Positions 36,506-45,409 of a stretch of 64,000 nucleotides of DNA are shown one piece after another. The position numbers were made by a program, and so were the translations under genes. The notes beneath the pieces are model-generated. The model was not told where the DNA came from, did no database searches, and saw nothing but the letters and a program-made list of their open reading frames with translations. Source of the stretch: Leptospiraceae bacterium (lineage in GTDB: Bacteria; Spirochaetota; Leptospiria; Leptospirales; Leptospiraceae); the NCBI GenBank assembly GCA_016708435.1, contig JADJFV010000002.1, forward strand, positions 310,001-374,000. The letters are read 5' to 3'. Within the stretch, counting starts at the first letter, position 1, and every line of letters begins with the position of its first letter.

Positions 36506-37654
36506 TTACGCTTTCTTTTCTGTTCCAGTTATCCTGCCTATAATTCCATACGCCAGTTTCCATACAATGAGCGGAATAGCAATGTTAATCACAAAGGTGA
36601 TAATCCAGCCCAGATAAAATCCACCGAAGTAATAAGGATCTATCATATGCATTAAGTGAATGGTCATTGGATGAAGTAGAAATAGGGCAAGACTATTTTC
36701 GCCAATGTAGGCTAATCCAGAGTAAACTCGTTTCCATTGAACAGATTGCGTTGATTCCATTTTAATCCCAAGAAAGGTGAGAACAACGAAACAAGCGATT
36801 GGATAGAATAAGAAATGATTTGAAATTTCTAGGTTTATGCTGACTGTGAAGTAGGTGACTACGGCTAGATATAGAAACATTGCAAAAAGGAGTGTTGGGA
36901 AATAATATCTATTTGCCTGTAGTTGCTCTAAGAAAATTTCTTTGTTTGTTAAAATTCTTTTAGCACTGAACCCTGCGACAAAGAAGAAGAGGTAATTTGA
37001 AAAACTAATTGCTTCCAGATTACCGAGGATAGGCAATGAACTTGGATAGAAATGGTTCGAAGCAAAGTTGAGTAAAAAAGAAAATACAAGCACGGAATGA
37101 AAAATTCCTGAACTCCAAGTTTGAATATTTCGAAATACAAATGCAAATAGAAAATAAAATCCAAAGAGAAGAGGGACATAATAATAAGGTTGGAAGACTT
37201 GTCCGAGAAGAAGCTTTGGAATTATGTCTGATAGAAAATCAGCAGGTGGATATTTTGTGAAGTATCCAATGCAGGCAATGATTACGTATGGCACCAGCAA
37301 ATTTTTAAGTTTAGAAACCCAGAAGGCGGAGTTTCCTTTCCAGGAAAGAAAGAATCCAGAAGAAAAAATAAAAGCTGGAACACAAAATCGGGAGAGATTT
37401 GCCAGCCATTTGGATGAAATTAACTGAGTATCTTTCGGATGAAAGAACGCAAAATAGGAATCTATATGAATAATTACAATGGAGCACATTGCAATACCTC
37501 TAACGAAGTCCACAACTTGGCTTCTTTCTCCTTTCTTGGTCGGTGTTGCTGTGGAAAGAGTAAATAAATTTTTGAATGACGAAAAACTTACTGCGAGTAA
37601 GATGAAAAGAATCATTCCAAAAAGTTCGATATATAAATTAGTTGTTTGTATCAT
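36506..37654 (-). CDS. Acyltransferase 3 family membrane protein
   Basis: A 382-residue polytopic protein, with VVDFVRGIAMCSIVIIHIDS near residue 45 (the R/H pair of AT3 enzymes) and LALFLLHPMTIHLMH near the end. About ten helices. AT3 enzymes O-acylate surface glycans. The frame opens at 37774, but ATG 37654 is the first in a coding-like context. It is divergent from the cNMP gene. The short zinc-ribbon gene follows after 5 nt. Confidence 0.8.
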   Translation of the reverse strand: MIQTTNLYIELFGMILFILLAVSFSSFKNLFTLSTATPTKKGERSQVVDFVRGIAMCSIVIIHIDSYFAFFHPKDTQLISSKWLANLSRFCVPAFIFSSGFFLSWKGNSAFWVSKLKNLLVPYVIIACIGYFTKYPPADFLSDIIPKLLLGQVFQPYYYVPLLFGFYFLFAFVFRNIQTWSSGIFHSVLVFSFLLNFASNHFYPSSLPILGNLEAISFSNYLFFFVAGFSAKRILTNKEIFLEQLQANRYYFPTLLFAMFLYLAVVTYFTVSINLEISNHFLFYPIACFVVLTFLGIKMESTQSVQWKRVYSGLAYIGENSLALFLLHPMTIHLMHMIDPYYFGGFYLGWIITFVINIAIPLIVWKLAYGIIGRITGTEKKA

Positions 37655-37678
37655 GCTTGTATAGGAAGTTGTTAAATA

Positions 37679-37707
37679 TTGGGATTTGTAAACCCTATTG
37701 TTATAAT
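37679..37707 (+). promoter_or_regulatory. Promoter of cNMP-binding protein gene
   Basis: TTGGGA (37679-37684), 17 bp, TATAAT (37702-37707). The perfect -10 is the strongest part. The leader to ATG 37768 is about 54 nt, with GAGGAA before the start. Confidence 0.55.
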
Positions 37708-37767
37708 CGAATATGTTCAAGAATTTTTTATACAAACTAAATCGTTTTTCCGAATCGAGGAACTTAA

Positions 37768-38157
37768 ATGGCATCCATTGTTAGTTTAAAAGCGGGCAAA
37801 ACTATCTTCAAAGAAGGGGATTTTGGAAAGTCCATGTACATCGTCCTTGAAGGCACGGTAGAAATTTATGTAATTTTAAACCGACAAGAGACACATCTTG
37901 CTACTATGAACCAAGGTGACTTTTTCGGAGAGATGGCATTGTTTCGTGATAAACCGAGAAGTGCCTGCGCGAGGGTAATCACTGACGTTCGTTTAGCAGT
38001 CATAGAGAGTCGTGCACAATTAGAAAAATTTCTATCGGATAATCCGTTGTTTGCCGCTAAGATGGTAAATATTATGGCGGCGCGTTTGGCGAATACAAAC
38101 GATTTACTCTTTCAGAAAATCAACGAGCTATCCGCAAAGAAAATGGAATTCCAGTGA
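37768..38157 (+). CDS. Single-domain cyclic nucleotide-binding protein
   Basis: A 129-residue protein consisting of one cNMP-binding domain: GDFGKSMYIVLEG, QGDFFGEMALF and the phosphate-binding RSACARV, followed by a C-terminal helix. There is no DNA-binding domain, so it is not a Crp-type regulator; it probably acts by protein contact. GAGGAA upstream supports the ATG. 10 nt before the MotA/ExbB-like gene. Confidence 0.87.
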   Translation: MASIVSLKAGKTIFKEGDFGKSMYIVLEGTVEIYVILNRQETHLATMNQGDFFGEMALFRDKPRSACARVITDVRLAVIESRAQLEKFLSDNPLFAAKMVNIMAARLANTNDLLFQKINELSAKKMEFQ

Positions 38158-38167
38158 GTTTTCCTTT

Positions 38168-38701
38168 TTGAATTTATTTTCCCTTTTTCAATCTGGCGGA
38201 TTCTTAATGTATCCGCTTGCAATTATTACAATCATCAATACTTCACTTATCTTGCACCTCTTCACTACTCTTTTGAGATTAGTAAAAGATGTTAACTCCA
38301 TTCAAAAAAAAACTCCGTCTAGCTCTATAATGAAATTATTGTTTAAAGCTTCCAAGCATTCTGGAAAAAGAAAATTCTGGATGGTGTTTGAGGATCAGCT
38401 GGTGCTCTACGAGAGGCGTATTTATTGGTTGAGTAACCTTGCCGGCTTATCAACGTTATCCGGTCTGCTCGGAACTGTGATTGGAATTTATATTTCTTTT
38501 CAAAACATGAAAGTAAGTGGTTCGGCTTCAGCGGAAGTATTTGCGGATGGAATCGGCGTTGCTTTACTTACAACAATTGCTGGACTCATGATAGCCATTC
38601 CCTCTATGATGTCTTTCTATATATTGAAACATTTACTAGAAGTCATAGAAGAAAAGGCGTATGCATTTTTATTTCATTCGGAAGAGGCGAATATTCATTA
38701 G
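38168..38701 (+). CDS. MotA/TolQ/ExbB-like proton channel protein
   Basis: A 177-residue membrane protein: FQSGGFLMYPLAIITIINTS at the start, then AGLSTLSGLLGTVIGIYISF and LLTTIAGLMIAIPS, the conserved pore helices of the ExbB/TolQ/MotA family. No ExbD/TolR partner is next to it, so its coupled process is unknown. TTG 38168 is preferred: the next ATG (38207) would cut off the conserved GGFxMYPL. It lies 10 nt after the cNMP gene. Confidence 0.82.
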   Translation: MNLFSLFQSGGFLMYPLAIITIINTSLILHLFTTLLRLVKDVNSIQKKTPSSSIMKLLFKASKHSGKRKFWMVFEDQLVLYERRIYWLSNLAGLSTLSGLLGTVIGIYISFQNMKVSGSASAEVFADGIGVALLTTIAGLMIAIPSMMSFYILKHLLEVIEEKAYAFLFHSEEANIH

Positions 38702-39135
38702 CCGAATGGAATCATGAGCACTGGAACTTTTGATTCATGGACAATGGTTTCGTCAATGTCTTGCACAAAAATCTTATAGAGTAGATTGTGTTTGTGATGT
38801 CCAATGATAACTAAGTCAATATTCAACTTAACAGATTCTCTTAGAATCATATCAACAGTAGCCCCTTGAACTAAAAGTCCCTCTGCATCAAATTTCTTTT
38901 CGCGGAGTTCATCAGCATATCTTTTAACAAGCTTGTGCTCTTTTTTCAATTCATCGGCGCGATGATCGCGAATGTATTGTGGACCAACTTCGTAACCCAC
39001 AAAATCTGGATCAGGCGCAGCAATATGCACAAGCCAAATCTTGGAGCCAAATTTTTCAGCAATGGACATTGCTTTGTCGAGTAGGACTGAGGTTTCTTTT
39101 TCTTCGAAGGTAACGGTAACGAGTAGATTTTTCAT
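38698..39135 (-). CDS. Universal stress protein (UspA family)
   Basis: A 145-residue UspA-like protein: KNLLVTVTFEEKETSVL, then VDMILRESVKLNIDLVIIGHHKH and VPVLMIPFG. The usual GxxG-x9-GS nucleotide loop is not clear (GHHKHNLLYK...DIDETIV), so ATP binding is uncertain. It follows the CBS protein on the same strand by 27 nt and overlaps the channel gene 3' end by 4 nt. Confidence 0.87.
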   Translation of the reverse strand: MKNLLVTVTFEEKETSVLLDKAMSIAEKFGSKIWLVHIAAPDPDFVGYEVGPQYIRDHRADELKKEHKLVKRYADELREKKFDAEGLLVQGATVDMILRESVKLNIDLVIIGHHKHNLLYKIFVQDIDETIVHESKVPVLMIPFG

Positions 39136-39162
39136 AATTGGAATGCCTTTGTTTCTATGTTT

Positions 39163-39582
39163 TTATTCCTCAAACTTTTCGTCAAAGAAAATTACATTCA
39201 TTAAGTCTTTCGATGTAACAATACCTTCCAGTCTTCCTTCGTCATCTAATACAACCACTGATTCTATAAGATGATTATTCATTTCGTTTACTGCATCATA
39301 TGCGTTTGCATTTGCATTAAGAGCAATCAATCTATGATGTGGTTGGACTTCCTCAATGGTTTTCAAAAGAATAGCTTTATCGTTATTCAAGGCAAACTTT
39401 AGGAAATCTGTGACAGACATGACTGAAACTGGATGATGTAACTCATCAACGATGACAAGGTGGTGAATATTTTTCGAACTCATTTTCCGAGCTGCGTCTT
39501 GCCAAGTATGCTTTAGACTGACAGTAAAAACATTTTTTGTCATTACATCTCTTATCTTCAATCCATCAAATGAACTCTTCAT
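39163..39582 (-). CDS. Tandem CBS-domain protein
   Basis: A 139-residue protein with two CBS domains: IRDVMTKNVFTVSLKHTWQD and HHLVIVDE in the first, IALNANANAYDAVNEM and EGIVTSKDLMNV in the second. CBS pairs bind adenosyl ligands. ATG 39582 (AGAGGAAACGA upstream) is favoured over the 39624 frame opening. It precedes the UspA gene; both are likely one transcript. Confidence 0.87.
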   Translation of the reverse strand: MKSSFDGLKIRDVMTKNVFTVSLKHTWQDAARKMSSKNIHHLVIVDELHHPVSVMSVTDFLKFALNNDKAILLKTIEEVQPHHRLIALNANANAYDAVNEMNNHLIESVVVLDDEGRLEGIVTSKDLMNVIFFDEKFEE

Positions 39583-39738
39583 TTCGTTTCCTCTCTTAGA
39601 AATCTTGATATTTGATAATATCATATTGTCTCAGTCTTGGCAATAATTTTTAAACATTTACCATTTCTTTCCAAAAGATAATTTTCCAATAAAAAGAAAA
39701 TGGGTTGATTGTTTCTAATATATTTTCAAAATAAATTT

Positions 39739-40137
39739 ATGAAAATAATCAAGATTTTTTTTATAACTCTATTTCTCCTATCGTTTCAAATTTTATTTTC
39801 GCAAGAAACGGAAATGGTAACGATAACTCTTCTAAGAAAGAATGTGCAGGTCATCGTCAATGGTGAGTCAAAAGTTCCAAAAGTCGATGAAGAATATCCT
39901 TTAACTGCTAAAGTCCAGTCTGATGGAATGGGTTTTTTAGAATTCAAATACAAAGATACTGTTTACCGCGTTGAGAAGAATACAACAATTCTTCTTTCTG
40001 ATGTTATCAAGTCTTCTGGAATAAAAAATTTTAAACCAGATGGGAAAACTGACACCGCCGGCGTTCGCGGGGGAGATGTAAATAGAAAGAAGAATAAAAA
40101 GCAAAAGCCCAAAAGAAAAGTAGAAGAGGATAAATAA
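39739..40137 (+). CDS. Small exported FecR-like protein
   Basis: A 132-residue protein with a signal peptide (KIIKIFFITLFLLSFQILFS), a beta-rich middle (DGMGFLEFKYKDTVYRVEKN) and a very Lys-rich tail (RKKNKKQKPKRKVEEDK). The middle pattern resembles short FecR-type domains that hold a protein signal, but this is weak. ATG 39739 chosen because the signal begins there. Followed by the CTCACCTT hairpin. Confidence 0.6.
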   Translation: MKIIKIFFITLFLLSFQILFSQETEMVTITLLRKNVQVIVNGESKVPKVDEEYPLTAKVQSDGMGFLEFKYKDTVYRVEKNTTILLSDVIKSSGIKNFKPDGKTDTAGVRGGDVNRKKNKKQKPKRKVEEDK

Positions 40138-40205
40138 CTCACCTTACGCAAGGTGAGTGACCAGCGTGCCCAGCGCTGGATTTGGGGCTACACCTAACGG
40201 TGGGT
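40138..40205. repeat. Hairpin repeat after FecR-like gene
   Basis: CTCACCTT-acgc-AAGGTGAG starts directly after the stop, and CCAGCG/CGCTGG follows in a GC-rich run. It may stop transcription from the left, but there is no T tract. Confidence 0.5.
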
Positions 40206-40265
40206 TCGCTGCCGCGGGCTATTGACTTTATTGCTTTGTGTATAATGGGTAAACAAGTATTATCC

Positions 40266-42167
40266 TCAATCAAAGATAAGTAGCCTTTCTACTTTGTTTT
40301 CATCGAATGAAAGGCCTATCTTATCTTTTTTTTCAAAAATAATAAATTTGTTTTGCTTCTTATATTTTTTTCCAAGCTCTTTTTCCACAAGAGATTTATC
40401 TGAGCCAATTTTAATTTCTCCATAGGAAGGACTGTCTTCTCCGAGCAAATGGATTTGATGCACGATTCCGTCTCGCATATATACTTTGGAAGACTTTGTA
40501 TCATAATACCAAATCTCCATTCCATCTTCTACTTTCGGTTTTCTATCTGGCTCTTTCCATAAAGAGAGAAGTTCTTTGATTGTTGTTCCGATTTGAATTC
40601 CATCGACTAATGAAGCTTTACCTTCGTCTTTTGGCGGGATTGAAACAGCGGCAGATTTACTGAGAAATTCAGCCCATTTGGATGAAGAGTCAAAATTTAA
40701 AAAATAGAATTTTACAGTTCCTTTTGCTGAATTCATATCAAGTATTGCCAAGTTCAGGATAACAGCGCTTATATCCTCTTCCTCTGCTTCTTTGTTTTTT
40801 ATTGATTTTTGTAAATCTTTTACTAGTTGAAGGGCTTCGTTATTTCTACCTTGTCCTTTGTAGAATTCTTCTATCTCTGGAACAAGAACACGAGCCATCT
40901 CTTTAAATATTTCTCGGGATAATTTCGAATTGCCTTCTATTACTGCAAGCGTATGACAGAAAGCAAGGTTGTTTAGAGTTTGAACCGTTGGTTCTGCATG
41001 AAAAGAAGAGCGTGCAAGTTTCAGTGCGTTAGCCTCATCTTGTTTTTCTGGAGAATAAACCAATAGAACAGAGAAGTTGGAAACAAACCAAGGGTCTTGA
41101 TTTTCTTGAATTAAGGTTCTGTAAGCGGTTAATGCCTTGTTAAACTTTACTCGATCACCCGGGATTTTTTTTGTAACACTCTTTTGGGCTTTTTTATCGA
41201 AGACCATATTGTCACGAAAAGAGGGTAGGTCTATAATGCTTTTTAATTTTAAATCTTCCACTAATGCGGATTCTATCCAGATTTTATGCAATGCTACTGT
41301 GCGCGCTTTCTGAAAATCCAGATTATCGGGATACGTATTCAATGCTTCGTCTAATTCTTTTAAAGCCTTTTCTAGATTACGAGAAGTTTGAATATCTGCA
41401 AACACATACTCCATCTTAGCCGCCCAAGCGTAAAGATCCTTATGCTCGGAATTTATTTTTGAAAGTCTTTCATTAGGAGAAGGGTGAGTTTGAAAATAGG
41501 TATTGGATTTTGCCCCAGCATTCAAATCTTTTTGCCTGATGTCATTTAGATGTTTAAGCATTTTTGTGAAATACTTTACATCATAGCCAGACCTTTGCAG
41601 TAATAGAATTCCGCTCATGTCAGCGTCTAATTCGAATTCTCTACTTTCCTCATTTTCATCCTTGGAATTTTTCTTTTCAATCTTAGCAAGGTATGATTTG
41701 AAACTATGACGATTATAAAAATGTCCTAATTCGTGTGCAAGCATTGGAGCTAAATATATTTCTCGATATCTCTCAAATTCTCGAGTGTTAGGCTTACTTC
41801 CAGTATCCTTTTGAATCTGATTGTCCATTTCATCGAGTAGACCGGTAAGAATGATAAATTGTCCTCCAGGGAATGCAAATGCGTTAAATGCATCGTCTTT
41901 AATGATCGAGTATTGTGATTCAAAATTAGCATTGCCTGAATTACTTTTCAGTTTATGAAAAGTTGCGTCTATCGTATGGCGCCAATTTTTATGCTCTTTG
42001 ATGTCGCCGCCTAAGGCCTTTGCATGCTTTTTGTAATCTGCTAAACTGAGAGATTGCACTTGTGACCAAAGGGCCTCTTCAAAATTTACTGACTCTAACG
42101 GAAAAATGGAATTAGCCGTAGCAATCAAGAAGGCTAAGAATATTGATTTAATTAGGTTTGTTTTCAT
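40266..42167 (-). CDS. M48-family metalloprotease with helical repeat tail
   Basis: A 633-residue exported protein. Residues 1-22 are a signal; the zinc site is MLAHELGHFYNRH near residue 145, with the third ligand in FELDADMSG. The middle (200-430) is helical and repeats like TPRs, followed by a C-terminal globular region with repeated SYGEIKIGSDKSLVEKELG. Probably a periplasmic BepA-like protease. It lies 2 nt after the DUF4384 gene. Confidence 0.85.
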   Translation of the reverse strand: MKTNLIKSIFLAFLIATANSIFPLESVNFEEALWSQVQSLSLADYKKHAKALGGDIKEHKNWRHTIDATFHKLKSNSGNANFESQYSIIKDDAFNAFAFPGGQFIILTGLLDEMDNQIQKDTGSKPNTREFERYREIYLAPMLAHELGHFYNRHSFKSYLAKIEKKNSKDENEESREFELDADMSGILLLQRSGYDVKYFTKMLKHLNDIRQKDLNAGAKSNTYFQTHPSPNERLSKINSEHKDLYAWAAKMEYVFADIQTSRNLEKALKELDEALNTYPDNLDFQKARTVALHKIWIESALVEDLKLKSIIDLPSFRDNMVFDKKAQKSVTKKIPGDRVKFNKALTAYRTLIQENQDPWFVSNFSVLLVYSPEKQDEANALKLARSSFHAEPTVQTLNNLAFCHTLAVIEGNSKLSREIFKEMARVLVPEIEEFYKGQGRNNEALQLVKDLQKSIKNKEAEEEDISAVILNLAILDMNSAKGTVKFYFLNFDSSSKWAEFLSKSAAVSIPPKDEGKASLVDGIQIGTTIKELLSLWKEPDRKPKVEDGMEIWYYDTKSSKVYMRDGIVHQIHLLGEDSPSYGEIKIGSDKSLVEKELGKKYKKQNKFIIFEKKDKIGLSFDENKVERLLIFD

Positions 42168-42169
42168 GT

Positions 42170-43129
42170 TTATTTCTCCCTTGTTTCAAAAACAATTCGA
42201 TTGACATCGTATTTTGTTTTTCCAGTTTTATCTAATTGTAGAGTGATACCTTTTGTGCCTAACAAGCTTTTTGTGCTACCGGTATAAATTCCCTGTGAAA
42301 CTCCATTTTCGAGCGCAACAGAGGAATCAGAGGCAATGACTACCATCGTATCTTCGCCGATTGGAGTGGAGGCTATGAGCTTGTATTTCTTTGGAGCGTC
42401 AGGAGGTGGAAAAGCAAACTCTTTGTTAGTCTCTACTTTGTTGTTGGATTGGTATTTGTTGGGAAATAATTGTGTAATAGATCCATCCTGTCCATAGACT
42501 AGTATTGTAACGTATGCATATTTTTCTTGCTTCGAGCGGATAATGAATTCTACCCGCAACTCATCTCCTATGACTGCTCCACCGTTATCCTTAGAGCCAA
42601 GTGCATTAGTAATTTCAATTTTATAGTCTCGTTTGCCCGGAGATTTTAGATTTGCTAATTCCTGTAATGACTTTTCTCTTTCAAGAACGGCTAAGAATTC
42701 TTGGGAAGATGTATCATTCAAACCAGTCCAACTACCAATAATTCGAGAAGATTGAGTATGAACTATTCTAAAACTAGTTGAGCCTTTTTCTACAAGCACT
42801 AAGTAGGAAGCGCCTAACGTATTGCCCGCCTTCGCATAACTGCCTTCTTTTAGAATTCCCTGTTGACCTAATTTCATTTCCGTTAGTAAAGAATCAATCC
42901 GTGTCCGCTCGACTGGTTGTAAAAAATCGGTCTTACTCATGGTCGATTCGATTTCTGCTCTGAGATCAGGCTGGGGTCCGATGACGGCTACAGTCAATTT
43001 GCCGTTAGCATAAATGGGAAAGGAGAATAGAATTAAAAGTAAGTAACGCTTAATCTGAAGTCCTGAATTTTGAATGGATTGGATTCCGAATACACTTGCC
43101 AATTTAAATAAGAATGGTTTCATTTTCAC
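42170..43129 (-). CDS. DUF4384-domain exported protein, CsgG-like N-terminus
   Basis: A 319-residue protein. After an N-terminal signal (RYLLLILFSFPIYA), residues 45-150 resemble a CsgG-type domain (LTVAVIGPQPD... ASYLVLVEKG). Residues 180-270 match DUF4384: VIGDELRVEF, YVTILVYGQDGSITQLFPN. It is coupled to the M48 gene by 2 nt, so the pair probably acts together in envelope maintenance. Confidence 0.75.
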   Translation of the reverse strand: MKMKPFLFKLASVFGIQSIQNSGLQIKRYLLLILFSFPIYANGKLTVAVIGPQPDLRAEIESTMSKTDFLQPVERTRIDSLLTEMKLGQQGILKEGSYAKAGNTLGASYLVLVEKGSTSFRIVHTQSSRIIGSWTGLNDTSSQEFLAVLEREKSLQELANLKSPGKRDYKIEITNALGSKDNGGAVIGDELRVEFIIRSKQEKYAYVTILVYGQDGSITQLFPNKYQSNNKVETNKEFAFPPPDAPKKYKLIASTPIGEDTMVVIASDSSVALENGVSQGIYTGSTKSLLGTKGITLQLDKTGKTKYDVNRIVFETREK

Positions 43130-43284
43130 TCCCTAAAATTCTAACTATTAGTAGTGACTTGATTGATTGCAATAATATTTTGAGAATGAGCGAGTTGTCT
43201 CTTAAAAAAGTATGGCTTTAATGGACTAGACTGGTTTATTCCACGCCAGACCGCATTAAAGAAGTTTTAGATAATCTTATAAAT

Positions 43285-43695
43285 CTAGATTGTAATCCAG
43301 TCTTCTATATTTAATCCTTTGATTCTACCGAAGTGAGATGCGTTTCCTGTAACCAGTATATTTTTATTTTCCATAGCAATGCCTGCTATTAGTATATCTA
43401 TATCGTTTAACGGATTTCCTTTTTTGCGCAAACTAGCATATATCTCAGAGGATAGCTCCACGGATTTTTCTGTCAGTGGATAGATATTTAGTTCTTTGGA
43501 AAAATTAAGGTAAGATTTTAAGTATTTCTCTGAGTGTTTGAATTTTAAACCAGAAAGTATCTCGTAGTGGGTAATAAGTGTAATCCCAACCAACAATTCC
43601 CCTTGAATAGCTTTTTTAAACTGTTCAACTACACTTTCTTTTTTTCTTAAATAAAAAGAAACTGTATCTGTATCTAGAACGAATCCTTTGTTCAA
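43285..43695 (-). CDS. PIN-domain ribonuclease toxin (VapC-like)
   Basis: A 136-residue VapC-like PIN domain: FVLDTDTVSFYL (Asp8), THYEILSG (Glu), LNDIDILIAGIA (Asp pair) and VTGNASHFGRI at the end, where the usual Asp is His. The rest is standard. Overlaps the antitoxin stop by 4 nt. Confidence 0.9.
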   Translation of the reverse strand: MNKGFVLDTDTVSFYLRKKESVVEQFKKAIQGELLVGITLITHYEILSGLKFKHSEKYLKSYLNFSKELNIYPLTEKSVELSSEIYASLRKKGNPLNDIDILIAGIAMENKNILVTGNASHFGRIKGLNIEDWITI

Positions 43696-43970
43696 ATTTT
43701 ATTTCTCTTAGAAGTAGCCTTACGTCTTGTTCTAACTTCTTTCAAAAAACTGGTCAAATCAGAGTCGGACATTTTCTCCCATGCGCCCGCGTATCCTAAA
43801 ATATTGGCGGAGGTTTTTTTCTTTTTATTTGCCTCCATAGGAATAACCTGCATTCTCTGTAAGAACAAGCCGTTTGAGCTTACACTTACTCCTATAAATG
43901 CTCCTGCGTATTCTCGCCCCAGAAGAATTCTTCCTTTATTATCTGCGTGCAGTATTTTACTTGTATCCAT
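43692..43970 (-). CDS. AbrB/SpoVT-like antitoxin (VapB-like)
   Basis: A 92-residue protein with the swapped-hairpin DNA-binding start ADNKGRILLGREYAG and a Lys/Arg-rich tail that would neutralise the toxin. The antitoxin lies first and overlaps the PIN gene. ATG is 6 nt after the -10, so leaderless. Confidence 0.82.
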   Translation of the reverse strand: MDTSKILHADNKGRILLGREYAGAFIGVSVSSNGLFLQRMQVIPMEANKKKKTSANILGYAGAWEKMSDSDLTSFLKEVRTRRKATSKRNKI

Positions 43971-43976
43971 GTCACA

Positions 43977-44005
43977 ATTTTACTACAAGTGGGAATATAT
44001 GTCAA
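43977..44005 (-). promoter_or_regulatory. Leaderless promoter of AbrB/PIN module
   Basis: On the minus strand: TTGACA (44005-44000), 17 bp, TAAAAT (43982-43977), 6 nt, ATG 43970. ATTCCCACTTG occurs twice in direct orientation, one copy overlapping the -35 and one in the spacer; GTGGGA-tat-TCCCAC forms a dyad just upstream. No Shine-Dalgarno. Confidence 0.75.
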
Positions 44006-44025
44006 GTGGGAATATCCCACATTTC

Positions 44026-44187
44026 TTAATTTACCAGTCTATTAGCAATCCAAATTCCGAGGAAGCCGCCAATTACAGTTCCAAGAATTGAACTAATCGA
44101 AAAAATATCCGCACCAAAGAAAGTCGGGATATATCCTCCAATAGCAGTGCCGATGAACATACAGATCATAACGATTTTTCTTTCCAT
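44026..44187 (-). CDS. Small two-helix membrane protein
   Basis: A 53-residue protein with two transmembrane segments (IVMICMFIGTAIGGYIPTFF and ILGTVIGGFLGIWIAN), rich in Gly zipper spacing. ATG 44187 is chosen; the frame opens at 44238 within unlikely sequence. Function unknown. It may be exported or simply a small channel-like peptide. Confidence 0.5.
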   Translation of the reverse strand: MERKIVMICMFIGTAIGGYIPTFFGADIFSISSILGTVIGGFLGIWIANRLVN

Positions 44188-44313
44188 AAATTTCTTATCG
44201 GTGTCTTGTCTTCCCTTCGCTCTAAGTATTCGCGACAAATGCCTGCGCCTGTTCCTCTGAGGTTAAATAATTCTTAACTTGACGAATAGATGTAAATCAA
44301 AATAAGTAGATTC

Positions 44314-45000
44314 ATGCAAACTGGAATCGCGCAAAGAAAAATTGGAAATTTAAACTGTTATGAAGTAAAAGGAAAAGAGGGCGGTCCTGTCATTGTATTG
44401 ATGCATGGATTTGGTGCTAATGCACAGGATTTACTTCCACTTCATCAATACATCAAAGCACCAGTAGGGACTAATTGGTATTTTCCGGATGCGCCAATGG
44501 AAATGGACATGGGAGGCGGTTATAAAGGTAGAGCCTGGTTTCCTCTTATGGCATCGGCAATCGATCATGTCGCAAAATATGGAATGAATTTTGCAAATTT
44601 ACATCCGCCCGGACTTGATAAAGCTAATGAAGAAATTATGAAAATGCTTGAAGATTTAAAAACGCCCCTTGAAAAAATTACTCTTGGTGGATTTAGTCAG
44701 GGCTCAATGCTTGCGACTGACGTCACTTTGCGTCTGACAGAAAATACAAACGGCTTAATCATATTATCCGGAACTTTGATTTGTCAAAGTGAATGGTCGG
44801 TGCTTGCACAAAAAAAATCTAGAATTCAGTTTTTTCAGAGTCATGGAACAGAAGATCCTGTTTTAATTTATCAAAATGGAAAAAATTTAGAAACACTTCT
44901 TCGTGAAAACGGTATGTCGGGCGAGTTTGTTTCATTCAACGGCGGTCATGAAATTCCTGATAAAGTTTTGAAACGATTGAGTCAGTATTTGTTGAGGTAA
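44314..45000 (+). CDS. Phospholipase/carboxylesterase-type alpha/beta hydrolase
   Basis: A 228-residue cytosolic esterase of the YpfH/carboxylesterase 2 family: LMHGFGANAQDLL, nucleophile GFSQGSML, Asp in HGTEDPV and His in GGHEIPD. It hydrolyses short acyl esters or lysophospholipids. Not coupled to neighbours. Confidence 0.9.
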   Translation: MQTGIAQRKIGNLNCYEVKGKEGGPVIVLMHGFGANAQDLLPLHQYIKAPVGTNWYFPDAPMEMDMGGGYKGRAWFPLMASAIDHVAKYGMNFANLHPPGLDKANEEIMKMLEDLKTPLEKITLGGFSQGSMLATDVTLRLTENTNGLIILSGTLICQSEWSVLAQKKSRIQFFQSHGTEDPVLIYQNGKNLETLLRENGMSGEFVSFNGGHEIPDKVLKRLSQYLLR

Positions 45001-45010
45001 CTGAAATTTG

Positions 45011-45036
45011 CCACAGAGGCACTGAGTCGCAGAGGG
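45011..45036. repeat. CCACAGAGGCACTGAG-type repeat (family E)
   Basis: A single copy of the well-known extragenic CCACAGAGGCAC... unit lies immediately before a gene, and its final AGAGGG is 4 nt from ATG 45041, so it could supply the ribosome site. Confidence 0.6.
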
Positions 45037-45040
45037 TTTT

Positions 45041-45409
45041 ATGAATTTAAAATTATTTTTTCTTACTAGTTACCTTTTCTCTATTTCAATTCTAATAGCC
45101 TCAATCGAGACTAATAACTGTAAGCCTTTACCAATCTTTCAATGTGAATCTCTTGGGACAGAAGCAAAAATATTCTATGATACTCTTGGTGAATGGAATG
45201 GTATTTATACAATGCAGCCCGTTCGGATTGTTCAAGATAAAATAGGTATCTGTCATATTAAGTATTTTTATACACCTGTTAAAGGAAGTAATGCGACAGA
45301 CACCGGCTATGACTTTCGTATCTTCTATTATACGCTTGATAATAAAACTTGTAAATGGAAAGTGGCGAGAATGAATTCATATATGTCAGGTGTTTTAGCT
45401 TATGATTGA
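45041..45409 (+). CDS. Hypothetical exported Cys-containing protein
   Basis: A 122-residue protein of unknown family. A signal peptide (LKLFFLTSYLFSISILIAS) is followed by a compact domain with four Cys (NCKPLPIFQC, GICHIKYF and KTCKWKV), which may form two disulfides. AGAGGG before the ATG comes from a dispersed repeat. Overlaps the thioesterase start by 8 nt. Confidence 0.6.
   Translation: MNLKLFFLTSYLFSISILIASIETNNCKPLPIFQCESLGTEAKIFYDTLGEWNGIYTMQPVRIVQDKIGICHIKYFYTPVKGSNATDTGYDFRIFYYTLDNKTCKWKVARMNSYMSGVLAYD

Noticed and set aside
37768..38157. Crp/Fnr transcription regulator
   Set aside because: Only the cNMP domain is present; no HTH follows.
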